From Amycolatopsis sp. NBRC 101858 (GTDB taxonomy: Bacteria; Actinomycetota; Actinomycetes; Mycobacteriales; Pseudonocardiaceae), in NCBI RefSeq assembly GCF_030269325.1, contig NZ_BSTD01000008.1, forward strand, positions 558,001 through 622,000: DNA of 64,000 bases. Reading direction: 5' to 3'. Numbering within the stretch: the first letter of the stretch is position 1; the number at the start of each line of letters is the position of its first letter. Under the pieces are notes generated by a model that was not told where the DNA came from, searched no databases, and was given only the letters and a program-made list of their open reading frames with translations. The position numbers and the translations under genes are program-made. Positions 48,910 through 57,047 of this stretch are shown piece by piece.

Positions 48910-49235
48910 AAATGCCTCTCGGACGTGGTTCGTCACAAGGAGGCCCGGGCTCCCTGCGCGCAGGCAGGGCAAGATGGTGTGCGTGGGCGTTCACAGGGAC
49001 GGACCCGGCACACTGTGTCTTGCGCTTTTCCGACACTGCGCGCCGCTTGGGGGGTTGCGGATCACCGCGAGCCATTCGGTGGCTCTGGAGGCGACGGACA
49101 CCAACTCATCCACGCCGCCGGTTGCGGTCTGAATCGATAGTACCTGAGGGGGGCCTGGTCCTCCGCACGGAGGTAACCGGTTGTGGGCGGCGTCGCAGAC
49201 GTGTTCCGTGCCACATCCGCGACGCCGCCGCGCGC
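48910..49235. other. 326-bp gap upstream of the DEAD-box helicase
   Basis: No gene is supported in this stretch. Its distal end holds the RIO-kinase terminator (49186-49229). The remainder would be the promoter and a possible long 5' leader of the helicase mRNA, a known place for cold-control structures in this family. I see no clear riboswitch or conserved stem. Confidence 0.5.
49186..49229 (-). terminator. Perfect 11-bp hairpin after the RIO-type kinase gene
   Basis: GGCGGCGTCGC (49186-49196) pairs with GCGACGCCGCC (49219-49229). The 22-nt loop contains a further GTG/CAC pairing. It starts 6 bp past the kinase stop. Confidence 0.6.
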
Positions 49236-50222
49236 TCACCCGATCCCGGCAGTGGAAACGAGTTCCGCCAGCAGCTCACCGGTGTTCGTGACGTGCTCCC
49301 CGAGGCCGCGGCCGTGGAACCAGCCGGCGAGGTTGCGCACGTCCCGCGCGAGGAACTCGACGCCGCCGGGGTTGGCGACGACGTCGACGACCTGAGGCAG
49401 GTCGATCACCACGAGCCGGCCGCGGTGCACGAGCAGGTTGTACGCCGAGAGGTCGCCGTGCGCGAGCCCCTCCGACGCGAGCAGTTCGAGCGCCGCGGTG
49501 GCCTGGAACCAGAGGTCCTTCAGCTCGGCCGGCTCCGGGCGGACCTGGGCCAGCCGGGGTGCGGCCGTCCCGTCGTCCTCGCCGAGGAACTCGAGGAGCA
49601 GCTCGGTGCCGTTGCGCTGCACCGGGTACGGCACGGGTGCGCCGAGCGTCCACAAGCGACTCAACGCGGCGAACTCCGCGACGGCCCATTGTTCGGCGAT
49701 CAGGTTGCGGCCGAACGCCGTGCGGTGCTCGATCGCGCGCATCTCGCGGGAGCGGCGCATCCGCCGCCCTTCGAGGTAGCCCGCGTCGCGGTGGAACAGC
49801 TTGTGTTCGTCGCTGCGATAGCGCTTCGCGGCGAGCAGCGTGCCGGGGGTGCCGGGCAGGCCGCGCCGCAGCAGGTGGACGTCGGCCTCCTTGCCGGTCT
49901 TGAGGACGCCGAGGTCGATGTCGACCGCGGCGAGCTCGGTGACGACCCAGTCGGGCCGGGGGAGCGGGCCGTGTTCGGCGTCGTCCCAGGTGGACCAGCG
50001 GTCGGCGCCGTCCGGAAGCTGGTTTTCGGTGTAGGCGTCGTCGCGGAGCTTGGCGAGCCGGACGCGCTCGCCTTCGGTGAGCCGCCCGCGGCGGGCGGGT
50101 GCGGGTTCGTCGTCGAACCGGGTGGTCCGGCGAGCCCGCGGGGTGTCGTCCTCGGACCGCGTGCGGCGGCGGGACGGGCGTTCGTCGAAGAGATCGAAGT
50201 CGTCGGAATCGTGCTGGCGCAC
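49236..50222 (-). CDS. RIO-type atypical serine kinase
   Basis: The 328-residue protein's basic/acidic N-terminal about 95 residues are disordered (RRRTRSEDDTPRARRTTRFD). The RIO kinase core follows: VLKTGKEADVHL near 106-117 (phosphate loop), LLAAKRY (Lys), then the catalytic loop HGDLSAYNLLV near 264-274 and metal-binding VIDLPQ. RIO1-type kinases are best known from archaea and eukaryotes, where they act in ribosome maturation; bacterial roles are not settled. The next gene downstream is the RNA helicase, which fits an RNA or ribosome context. GTG 50222, RBS AAGGAG. The 272 bp upstream (50223-50494) show no gene. Confidence 0.85.
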   Translation of the reverse strand: MRQHDSDDFDLFDERPSRRRTRSEDDTPRARRTTRFDDEPAPARRGRLTEGERVRLAKLRDDAYTENQLPDGADRWSTWDDAEHGPLPRPDWVVTELAAVDIDLGVLKTGKEADVHLLRRGLPGTPGTLLAAKRYRSDEHKLFHRDAGYLEGRRMRRSREMRAIEHRTAFGRNLIAEQWAVAEFAALSRLWTLGAPVPYPVQRNGTELLLEFLGEDDGTAAPRLAQVRPEPAELKDLWFQATAALELLASEGLAHGDLSAYNLLVHRGRLVVIDLPQVVDVVANPGGVEFLARDVRNLAGWFHGRGLGEHVTNTGELLAELVSTAGIG

Positions 50223-50494
50223 TGGTGGGTTTCTCCTTGGTCAGGGATGCCCCACCGGGCGCGTGGTCAGCCTCGGGGGGCGGGTGGGTGAGGGCACGAG
50301 AAGGCCCGGACATCCATCACGACAGGCACCTCCCGCTCTCTCCGCACCGGCTCCCTGCCGGTTGTGCTTCAGCTTGCCGGACCGATCCGGCGCCGCGCAA
50401 CCGAATAGCGCGAAAGGACCGTTCGTGCGCTTTCCTTGAATTCGGCCCGCCGGCGTGGTCACGATGAAGGGGCAGGCTCACCGAGGAGGGGTGG

Positions 50495-52027
50495 ATGGAT
50501 TCCTACGACGTCGTGGTCGCCGGCGGCGGTCACAACGGACTGGTGGCGGCCGCGTACCTGGCACGGGCGGGCCGGTCGGTGCTCGTGCTCGAACGGCGCG
50601 GGGAGACCGGTGGCGCCGCCGTGTCGTTCCGTGCGTTCGACGGCGTCGACGTCCGGCTGTCGCGCTACTCCTACCTGGTCAGCCTGCTGCCAAGGAAGAT
50701 CGTGGCCGACCTCGGCCTCGACGTGCGGCTGAAGCGGCGCCGGATGTCGTCCTACACGCCCACGGGCGGCTCGGGTCTCCTTGTCGACACGGGTGACGAC
50801 GGCCGGACGGCGGCGTCCTTCCGCGCGGTCACCGGGTCCACATCGGACTTCGCGGCGTGGCAGCGGTTCTACGAGGTGACCGAGCGCGTCGCCGAACGCT
50901 CCTTCGGCACGCTCACCGAGCCACTGCTGTCCGAAGTGGACTTCCGCTCGCGAGTCGGTGACGCCGAGGCGTGGTCGCTGCTGTTCGAGCGGCCGATCGG
51001 CGAGACGCTCACGTCGTGGTTCGGCGACGACCTGGTCCGCGGGATTGTGCTCACCGACGCCCTGATCGGCACGTTCGCCGCGGCGGGCGACGAGGACCTG
51101 CGGCAGAACCGCTGCCTGCTCTACCACGTGATCGGCAACGGAACCGGCGACTGGGACGTCCCGGTCGGCGGCATGGGCGCGGTCACCGGCTCGCTCGCGG
51201 CGGTGGCCGCCGCGGCGGGCGCGCGGCTCGTGACGGGGGCGGAGGTGCTGTCGATCGACCCCGGCGGCGAGGTGCGCTACCGCCGTGACGACGCCGAGCA
51301 CGTCGTGCGCGGCGGGCACGTGCTGGCGAACGTCGCGCCGTCGACGCTGGCGCGGCTGCTGGGCGAGGAGCCACCGGAGCGGCCGGAAGGCGCGCAGCTG
51401 AAGGTGAACATGGTGCTGTCGCGGCTGCCGAAGCTGCGCGACCCGCACGTCGACCCGGCGGAGGCGTTCGGCGGCACGTTCCACGTCAACGAGACGTTCA
51501 CCCAGCTGGAGACGGCGTATCGCGAGGCGGCGGCGGGGAAGATCCCCACGCTGCCGCCGTGCGAGATCTACTGCCATTCGCTGACGGACCCGTCGATCCT
51601 GGGCCCGGCCGAACGCGCGGCGGGCGTGCAGACCCTGACGTTGTTCGGCCTCCACATGCCGGCGCGCCTCTTCGAGGGACGCAACGAAGAGGCGCGGGAG
51701 GCGGCGTTGCGCGCGACGCTGGCTTCGCTGAACAGCGTGCTGGCCGAGCCGATCGAGGACTGCGTGCTGACCGGGCCGGACGGAAAGCCCTGCGTGGAGG
51801 CGAAGACCCCGCTCGACCTGGAGGCCGAGCTGGGCCTGCCGGCGGGACACATCTTCCACCGCGACCTGGCCTGGCCGTTCGCGACGGATCAGGCGCAGGT
51901 GGGCAAGTGGGGAGTGGAGACGGCGCACGAACGAGTGCTGCTGTGCGGCGCGGGAGCGGTGCGAGGAGGTGGTGTCAGCGGCATCCCCGGCCACAACGCG
52001 GCGATGGCGGTACTGGGAGCGGACTGA
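50495..52027 (+). CDS. FAD-dependent phytoene-dehydrogenase-like oxidoreductase
   Basis: The 510-residue protein starts with a dinucleotide-binding fold (DVVVAGGGHNGLVAAAYLAR, residues 4-23) followed by VLVLERRGETGGAA, and ends with the flavin-domain motif GGGVSGIPGHNAAMAVL. This is the CrtI/retinol-saturase-like amine-oxidoreductase group (often called NAD(P)/FAD-dependent). No carotenoid genes are near, and the substrate is unknown. GAGGAGGGG precedes ATG 50495. A 14-bp hairpin and a duplicated element follow the stop. Confidence 0.87.
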   Translation: MDSYDVVVAGGGHNGLVAAAYLARAGRSVLVLERRGETGGAAVSFRAFDGVDVRLSRYSYLVSLLPRKIVADLGLDVRLKRRRMSSYTPTGGSGLLVDTGDDGRTAASFRAVTGSTSDFAAWQRFYEVTERVAERSFGTLTEPLLSEVDFRSRVGDAEAWSLLFERPIGETLTSWFGDDLVRGIVLTDALIGTFAAAGDEDLRQNRCLLYHVIGNGTGDWDVPVGGMGAVTGSLAAVAAAAGARLVTGAEVLSIDPGGEVRYRRDDAEHVVRGGHVLANVAPSTLARLLGEEPPERPEGAQLKVNMVLSRLPKLRDPHVDPAEAFGGTFHVNETFTQLETAYREAAAGKIPTLPPCEIYCHSLTDPSILGPAERAAGVQTLTLFGLHMPARLFEGRNEEAREAALRATLASLNSVLAEPIEDCVLTGPDGKPCVEAKTPLDLEAELGLPAGHIFHRDLAWPFATDQAQVGKWGVETAHERVLLCGAGAVRGGGVSGIPGHNAAMAVLGAD

Positions 52028-52043
52028 GGGCCGGACTGGCGAA

Positions 52044-52078
52044 CCGGCCCGCCGCGGCGGCCCGCCGCGGCGGGCCGG
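52044..52078 (+). terminator. Perfect 14-bp GC hairpin after the FAD oxidoreductase
   Basis: CCGGCCCGCCGCGG (52044-52057) pairs with CCGCGGCGGGCCGG (52065-52078) around CGGCCCG. Confidence 0.65.
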
Positions 52079-52220
52079 CCGACTTAGGCGTGGCAGCGGG
52101 CGAACCCGGCTGCCGCGGCGAGCCACCTGCGGCAGCGCGACCCTGCTTCCGGCCGGCCGACTTAGGCGTGGCAGCCGGCGAACCCCGCCACCGCAGCGAG
52201 CCACCTGCGGCAGCGCGACC
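52077..52220. repeat. 78-bp tandem duplication in a convergent gap
   Basis: A unit beginning GGCCGACTTAGGCGTGGCAG and containing GCGAGCCACCTGCGGCAG then CGCGACCC starts at 52077 and again at 52155, roughly 90% alike over the first 66 bp. A shorter, more diverged fragment (GCGAACCGG...CCGCGGCGG) precedes the first copy. The block lies between the FAD oxidoreductase and the convergent MBL hydrolase (stop 52239). Confidence 0.75.
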
Positions 52221-52238
52221 CGCCCGGCGGCTGCTCGG

Positions 52239-53135
52239 TCAGCCCTGAGCAGCGTCGTGCTCGGCGCACAGGCACCCGATGCCCGGCTCGATCCACTCCT
52301 GCCCGGCCCACTCCGGGTGGCGCCCGACCAGGACCTCCCGGACCTCCGCGACGATCTCGGCGACCCCGAGACCCGCGTCCCGCCTGCGCCACGTCTCGTC
52401 CCGTAGCTCGCGCAGGTAGTCGCGGACGTCGGTGAGCACCGAAACGCCGCCGACCTCTCCGTGGCCGGGCACCACCACGCGGGGCCCGTCGAGGGCCAGC
52501 CGGTCCAGTACCTCGAGCCAGCCCACGCCGGTCACGTCCGTGTCGTGCGGTGGGAACCACGGGAGGATCGCGAACTGCCCCGTCTCGGCCAGGTCGCCGG
52601 TGAACAGCACCCCCGCGTCCGGCACCTCGACGACCTGGTCACCGGTCGTGTGGCCGCGGCCCGTGGGGCGGAGCCGGACCGTCCGGCCGCCCAGGTCGAG
52701 GTCGTGGACGCCGTCGTAGACCACGTCGGGCGTGGGCACCCGGATGCCGTCCAGCCGACGCGCGACCACCTTGCCGAGGCCGCGGAACATCTCGAGGTAG
52801 CCCGCGCCCTTCGTGCTCAGGTCGTCCGCCTGGCCGCGGTTGACCAAGTAGGTCGCCGCGCCGGCGAACACCTGCGCGCCGTAGGCGTGTTCGGGGTGGA
52901 AGTGCGTCGTCGTCAGGAAGAGGCGGCGGCCGGCGGCCACCGACGTCGCGAAGGCGAGCACCTCCGACGCGTTCGCGATGCCGAGGCCCGTGTCGACGAC
53001 GAGGACGGCCTCCGTGCCGCCGATGACGCCGATGTTGGGCACGAGGTCGACGCGGTCGTTCGGGATCACCAGCAGGTCCGGGGCGAGTTCCCGGGCGCCG
53101 GCCACCCGCACGGCGGGATCGGTCATGTCGGTCAT
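52239..53135 (-). CDS. Metallo-beta-lactamase-fold hydrolase with HxHxEH motif
   Basis: The 298-residue MBL-fold protein has LFLTTTHFHPEHAYG near 75-89, so the usual HxHxDH is HFHPEH with Glu replacing Asp. Other zinc-site elements are RGHTTGD (about 168-174), LFTGDLAE and VVPGHGEV. It belongs to the broad SoxH/QuiP-like group; the reaction cannot be named. Of the ATGs at 53135 and 53126, the first has GGGG upstream. Upstream in-frame starts would overlap the region before the divergent deaminase-like gene. Confidence 0.82.
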   Translation of the reverse strand: MTDMTDPAVRVAGARELAPDLLVIPNDRVDLVPNIGVIGGTEAVLVVDTGLGIANASEVLAFATSVAAGRRLFLTTTHFHPEHAYGAQVFAGAATYLVNRGQADDLSTKGAGYLEMFRGLGKVVARRLDGIRVPTPDVVYDGVHDLDLGGRTVRLRPTGRGHTTGDQVVEVPDAGVLFTGDLAETGQFAILPWFPPHDTDVTGVGWLEVLDRLALDGPRVVVPGHGEVGGVSVLTDVRDYLRELRDETWRRRDAGLGVAEIVAEVREVLVGRHPEWAGQEWIEPGIGCLCAEHDAAQG

Positions 53136-53223
53136 GTCCCCGATTCCACCGCCGTGACACCGGTGCCGTCCAAGACCGATTGCGTGGCGCCGATACCCGG
53201 CGGACATCGTCGCAGGCCGGGGT

Positions 53224-53229
53224 TACTGT
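53224..53229 (+). promoter_or_regulatory. -10 box of leaderless deaminase-LysR transcript
   Basis: TACTGT ends 6 nt before the ATG at 53236, indicating a leaderless mRNA covering the deaminase-like and LysR genes. Confidence 0.5.
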
Positions 53230-53235
53230 TCGGCC

Positions 53236-53691
53236 ATGGCAGTCGATCAGGAACTCGTGGACGCGGCGATCGAGCTGGCGCGCAACCGCTTCGGGGGCAC
53301 GCCGTGGTCCGGGGCGGCGGCCCTTCGCCTCGACGACGGCACGGTGCTCACGAGCACGGCGCCGGACTTCCCGAACCAGGCCGTCAGCCTGTGCCACGAA
53401 ACCGGTGCGCTCTGCGAAGCCTTCAAGCTGGGGCGGAGCGTGACCGGCTCGGTCTGCGTGACCGCCGCGGACGAAGACCGCGGCTACTGGGTCCTCGCGC
53501 CCTGCGGCGTCTGCCAGGAACGGCTCTTCGCCCACGGCCCGGACGTCGAGGTCGCCGTGCCCGAGCCCGCGGACCCACGGCAGTGGCGGGCCCTGCGGCT
53601 GCGGGACGTCCAGCCGCACTGGTTCGCGCGCGTCTTCCCCGATGACGTCTGGCCCTTCGACGCCGCCGAGCAGGCCGGGCGGCAGGGCTGA
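53236..53691 (+). CDS. Cytidine-deaminase-like (blasticidin-S-deaminase-fold) protein
   Basis: The 151-residue protein has a zinc site made of SLCHETGALCE near 53-63 and APCGVCQERLF near 94-104. The first half of the usual (H/C)AE motif is CHE here: a histidine replaces the alanine between the zinc cysteine and the catalytic glutamate. The PCxxC half is intact. The fold covers cytidine deaminase and blasticidin deaminase; the substrate is unknown. The LysR gene starts 1 nt after its stop, so they form an operon. Confidence 0.78.
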   Translation: MAVDQELVDAAIELARNRFGGTPWSGAAALRLDDGTVLTSTAPDFPNQAVSLCHETGALCEAFKLGRSVTGSVCVTAADEDRGYWVLAPCGVCQERLFAHGPDVEVAVPEPADPRQWRALRLRDVQPHWFARVFPDDVWPFDAAEQAGRQG

Positions 53692-53692
53692 G

Positions 53693-54550
53693 ATGGAGCT
53701 GCGCACGCTGCGGTACTTCGTGGCCGTCGCCGAAGAACTCCACTTCGGCCGGGCCGCCGCGCGGCTGCACATGAGCCAGCCGCCGCTGAGCCGGGCGATC
53801 AAGCAGCTCGAGGCCGACGTCGGCGCCGTCCTGATGGTGCGCTCGGCGGCGGGCGTCACGCTCACGCCGGCCGGCGTGGCCCTGCTCGAGGAGGCGCGTG
53901 CCCTGCTGGAGCAGGCCGAACGGGCGAGGGCGCGCGTGGCCGGCATCGCGACGATCACCGTCGGCCTGCTCGCCGACAGCGCCGACCCGGACGCGACGCG
54001 GCTGGCCGACGCCTACCGCCGGCAGCACCCGGACGTCGAGGTCCGCGTCCGCGACACGGACCTGACCGACCCGACGTGCGGGCTGCGCGCCGGGCTCGTC
54101 GACGTCGCGCTGACCCGCGGGCCGTTCGACGAGACCGGCCTGACGGTGCACCGGCTGCGCGAAGACCCGGTGGGCGCGGTGCTGCGCGCCGACGACCCGC
54201 TGGCCCGCCGCGACCACCTGGAGCTGGCCGACCTGGCCGGCCGGCGCTGGTTCCGGTTCCCGGACGGCACCGACCCGGTCTGGCAGTCGTACTGGCACGG
54301 CGGTGTGCCGCGCGAAGGGCCGGTGGTGCGAGCCGTCCAGGAGTGCTTGCAGGCCGTGCTCTGGAACGGGACCGTCGGGCTGATGCCGCTGGGCCACCAC
54401 CCGCCCGGCGACCTGACCGTGGTGCCGGTGACCGACCTGGCGCCGAACCCGGTGGTCGTCGCCTGGACGGACGCGAGCCCGCTGGTCCGGTCGTTCGCGG
54501 CGCTCGCGACGGCCGCGTATCAGACGACCGGCGGGCGACGGACGTCGTAG
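53693..54550 (+). CDS. LysR-family transcriptional regulator
   Basis: The 285-residue regulator starts MELRTLRYFVAVAEELHFGR, with winged-helix residues AARLHMSQPPLSRAIKQLEA at about 22-41. The C-terminal sensor domain begins TITVGLLADSADPD. The ATG overlaps no gene but follows the deaminase stop by 1 nt. Because it is co-transcribed from a leaderless promoter 100 bp from the divergent MBL gene, its targets may be either. Its 3' end overlaps the convergent SUFU-domain gene by 31 bp. Confidence 0.9.
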   Translation: MELRTLRYFVAVAEELHFGRAAARLHMSQPPLSRAIKQLEADVGAVLMVRSAAGVTLTPAGVALLEEARALLEQAERARARVAGIATITVGLLADSADPDATRLADAYRRQHPDVEVRVRDTDLTDPTCGLRAGLVDVALTRGPFDETGLTVHRLREDPVGAVLRADDPLARRDHLELADLAGRRWFRFPDGTDPVWQSYWHGGVPREGPVVRAVQECLQAVLWNGTVGLMPLGHHPPGDLTVVPVTDLAPNPVVVAWTDASPLVRSFAALATAAYQTTGGRRTS

Positions 54551-55074
54551 AGGTCCCAGTCCAGCTGCCAGAACGCGTCGATGCCGTGCTCGCGGATGTA
54601 CTTCCGCTCGGTGTCGTGCACCGGGAAGCAGCCGGCGATGCTGATCGGCGCGCCCCCGATGTCGATCAGCGTGTACTGGTACGCGTCGAGGCCGGCGGGC
54701 GCGGACACGGCGAACGCGGTCATGGCGGACTCGGGCGCGATCGGCTCGCCGAAGTCGATGGTGTCGCCGTAGACGAACGGGCACGTGCCGCGCAGCTGCT
54801 CGGCGAGGTAGCCGATGGCCAGCGCCCACACCGGGTCGTCGGACCGGACGCTGATCCACAGCTCCGGTTTCACGCCGTGCCATTCGGCGTGGTCGGCCAG
54901 CGACAGGCCGTAGGTCACCCCGGTCAGGTATCTCGGCTCCGGTTCGTCGGTGTAGACGAACGCGATGACGTCGTCGAGCCCGGCGTGGGTCGACGGGATC
55001 GGCTGCAACCGGGGCTCGGTGCTCCCGGTCAGGGTGTCGAGATGGGCGACATACCGCTCGGCACGGCTCGGCAT
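54520..55074 (-). CDS. Suppressor-of-fused (SUFU) domain protein
   Basis: The 184-residue protein's core VTYGLSLADHAEWHGVKPEL near 52-71, then WALAIGYLAEQLRGTCPF and SAMTAFAVSAPAGLDAYQYT, matches the SUFU-fold domain found in many bacterial proteins and in the animal Hedgehog-pathway protein. In bacteria it is often an immunity or accessory protein of polymorphic-toxin loci, but no toxin is visible here. ATG 55074 was chosen; another in frame is 12 nt upstream. Its 3' end overlaps the LysR gene. Confidence 0.75.
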   Translation of the reverse strand: MPSRAERYVAHLDTLTGSTEPRLQPIPSTHAGLDDVIAFVYTDEPEPRYLTGVTYGLSLADHAEWHGVKPELWISVRSDDPVWALAIGYLAEQLRGTCPFVYGDTIDFGEPIAPESAMTAFAVSAPAGLDAYQYTLIDIGGAPISIAGCFPVHDTERKYIREHGIDAFWQLDWDLYDVRRPPVV

Positions 55075-55158
55075 GGCGCGCAGCATACGACCGGCCGGCC
55101 GGGGGTGCGGGGCAATCCCGGTGGCCCGGGCGCGGCACGATCGGGCAGGGTGGGGGAC

Positions 55159-56229
55159 ATGCGAGTGCTCGTGATCGGCAGCGGAATCGGCGGCGCGGCA
55201 ACGGCCTGGCACCTGGCGGGCCGGGGCGCGGAGGTGGTCGTGGCGGACGCGGCCCGGCCGGGGACGGCCACCGAAGCCGGCGCCGGGATCGTCAGCCCGT
55301 GGACGTCGCGCTGGGAGGACGCGCTGTACCCGCTCGCGTCGGCCGCCGGCCGGTACTACCGCGAGTTCACCGCCGAGCTCGAGGATTCGTCGTTCGAGGT
55401 CGTCGGCGGGATGGTCGTGTCGGCCGCGGAAAGCGAGCTGGCCGAGGCGCACGAACGGCTGACCGCGCGGGCGGCGGGCGCGCCCGAGATCGGCGAAATC
55501 CGGCGGCTCGACCCGGATCAGGCGCGTGAACTGTTCCCGGCGCTGGCGCCCGGGCTGGGCGCGGTGCACCTGGCGGGCGCGGGCCGGGTCGACGGCCACC
55601 GGCTGCGCGGGGCCTTGCTGACGGCGGCTGAGCGCCGGGGCGCGAAGTTCGTCGAAGGCGAGGTCGCGTTCCGGGCCGACGGGACGGTCGTGAGCGCGTC
55701 GGGCCCGATGGAGGCGGACAGCGTCGTGGTCGCGGCCGGCGCGTGGAGCCGGGAACTGCTGGCGCCGCTGGGGATCGACCTGCCGGTGACGCCGCACCGC
55801 GGTCAGATCAGCCACTTCGACCTGCCGGGCACGGACACGTCGGCGTGGCCGGTGGTGCTGCCGCGCACGAGCCACTACCTGCTGGCGTTCGGCGGCGGCC
55901 GGGTGGTGGCGGGCGCGACGCGCGAGGCGGAGGCCGGCTTCGACTACCGCGTGACGGCGGCGGGCCAGCGCGAGGTGCTGGACAACGCGCTGACCGTGGC
56001 TCCCGGCCTGGCGGACGCGACGCTGGCGGAGACGCGGGTGGGCTTCCGCCCGGGAACGCCGGACGGCCTGCCGATCCTGGGGTCGCTCCGGCCGGGATTG
56101 GCGGTGTCGACGGGCTTCGGCGCGGGCGGGCTGACGAACGCGCCGTTCGCGGGGAAGCTGGTCGCGGCGATCGCACTGGGGGAGGACCCGGGGTTCGACC
56201 TGACGCCGTTCGCCCCGGACCGCTTCTGA
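55159..56229 (+). CDS. FAD-dependent D-amino-acid-oxidase-type oxidoreductase (DAO family)
   Basis: The 356-residue DAO-family flavoenzyme has an FAD loop VLVIGSGIGGAATAWHLAGR near 3-22, an acid closing the second strand (VVVADAARPG), VVVAAGAWSRELL near 190-202, and the C-terminal flavin motif GFRPGTPDGLPILG and GFGAGGLTNAP. These enzymes oxidise glycine, sarcosine or D-amino acids. No helper genes are adjacent. ATG 55159 follows GGGGGAC. It is convergent with yaaA across 16 bp. Confidence 0.86.
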   Translation: MRVLVIGSGIGGAATAWHLAGRGAEVVVADAARPGTATEAGAGIVSPWTSRWEDALYPLASAAGRYYREFTAELEDSSFEVVGGMVVSAAESELAEAHERLTARAAGAPEIGEIRRLDPDQARELFPALAPGLGAVHLAGAGRVDGHRLRGALLTAAERRGAKFVEGEVAFRADGTVVSASGPMEADSVVVAAGAWSRELLAPLGIDLPVTPHRGQISHFDLPGTDTSAWPVVLPRTSHYLLAFGGGRVVAGATREAEAGFDYRVTAAGQREVLDNALTVAPGLADATLAETRVGFRPGTPDGLPILGSLRPGLAVSTGFGAGGLTNAPFAGKLVAAIALGEDPGFDLTPFAPDRF

Positions 56230-56245
56230 ACGGAGCCGCGAGCCG

Positions 56246-56992
56246 TCAGCCCTCCGTGACCAGCTCCAGCGCGTGCTCGCCCGTGCGCTCCACCACCAGG
56301 CCGGCCTTCCTGATCACCTTCGCCAGCTGGTCCACAGTGGACGGTTCGGCCCGCGTGGTCACCAGCTCGCGTGCCAGGCGGCCCTTGTACGCCTTGTTGA
56401 AGTGGCTGACCGTCACGCGCTCGCCGCGGGCGTTCTCCGTCACCACGCGGACCGTCACCGCGTCCGGGCGCAGCTTCGCGAACGCCGAGTACGTGCCCGA
56501 GCGCAGGTCCACCACCAGGCCCTCCACCTGCTGCAGCACCGGTTCGAGCACCGGCTTCCAGTGCCCGCGGACCGTCCCCAGCGACGGCAGGGAGTTCCCG
56601 CCGGAAAGCCGGTACGCGGGAATCGGGTCGGTCGCCGACACCACGCCGAACAGCGACGACGTCACCGCCAGCCGCCGGTGCGCCTTCTCCAGGCCCGCCT
56701 TCGTGAGGCTCTTCACGTCGAGCGCGTCGTACAGCACGCCGGTGTAGCGGCGCAGCGCCGGCATCGTCGGCGACGTCCACAGCCGCGCGTTGTGCTCGAC
56801 CTCGCCGGCCTGGCGCTCGGTGATGCCCAGCGCCACGACGCTGGCCGGGACGTCGCCGGCCAGCTCGGCCAGCGCGTCGGCGAGCTTCGCGCGTGCGGGG
56901 TTCAGCTCGGGGAACGACAGCGCGTCGAGGTCGAGCGGAGCGCCGCGGCCGCCGTCGGCCTTGGTCTCGGAGGGAGGGAGGAGCACCAGCAC
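56246..56992 (-). CDS. yaaA: YaaA-family peroxide-stress protein (DUF328)
   Basis: The 248-residue protein starts MLVLLPPSETKADGGRGAPL, the YaaA N-terminal signature, and contains YTGVLYDALDV near 84-94, AYRLSGGN near 127 and HFNKAYKGRLARELV near 205-219. In E. coli YaaA lowers intracellular iron and protects DNA under hydrogen peroxide; its fold binds DNA. GTG 56992 has TAGGCT 6 nt before it (leaderless). It is divergent from the GNAT gene 55 bp away. Confidence 0.9.
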   Translation of the reverse strand: MLVLLPPSETKADGGRGAPLDLDALSFPELNPARAKLADALAELAGDVPASVVALGITERQAGEVEHNARLWTSPTMPALRRYTGVLYDALDVKSLTKAGLEKAHRRLAVTSSLFGVVSATDPIPAYRLSGGNSLPSLGTVRGHWKPVLEPVLQQVEGLVVDLRSGTYSAFAKLRPDAVTVRVVTENARGERVTVSHFNKAYKGRLARELVTTRAEPSTVDQLAKVIRKAGLVVERTGEHALELVTEG

Positions 56993-56998
56993 GCACCG

Positions 56999-57041
56999 AG
57001 CCTAAATCGGGGTGCGCGGACGCCGCCGTCCGGCCTAGCCT
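56999..57041. promoter_or_regulatory. Divergent leaderless promoters, yaaA and GNAT
   Basis: On the minus strand TAGGCT (57004-56999) is 6 nt before the yaaA GTG. On the plus strand TAGCCT (57036-57041) is 6 nt before the GNAT ATG at 57048. Both fit leaderless actinobacterial promoters. Confidence 0.55.
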
Positions 57042-57047
57042 CGCGGC

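Noticed and set aside
50223..50494. A small gene in the 272-bp gap between the RIO kinase and the FAD oxidoreductase
   Set aside because: Open frames there have no ribosome site or recognisable domain and are extensions of frames antisense to the flanking genes.
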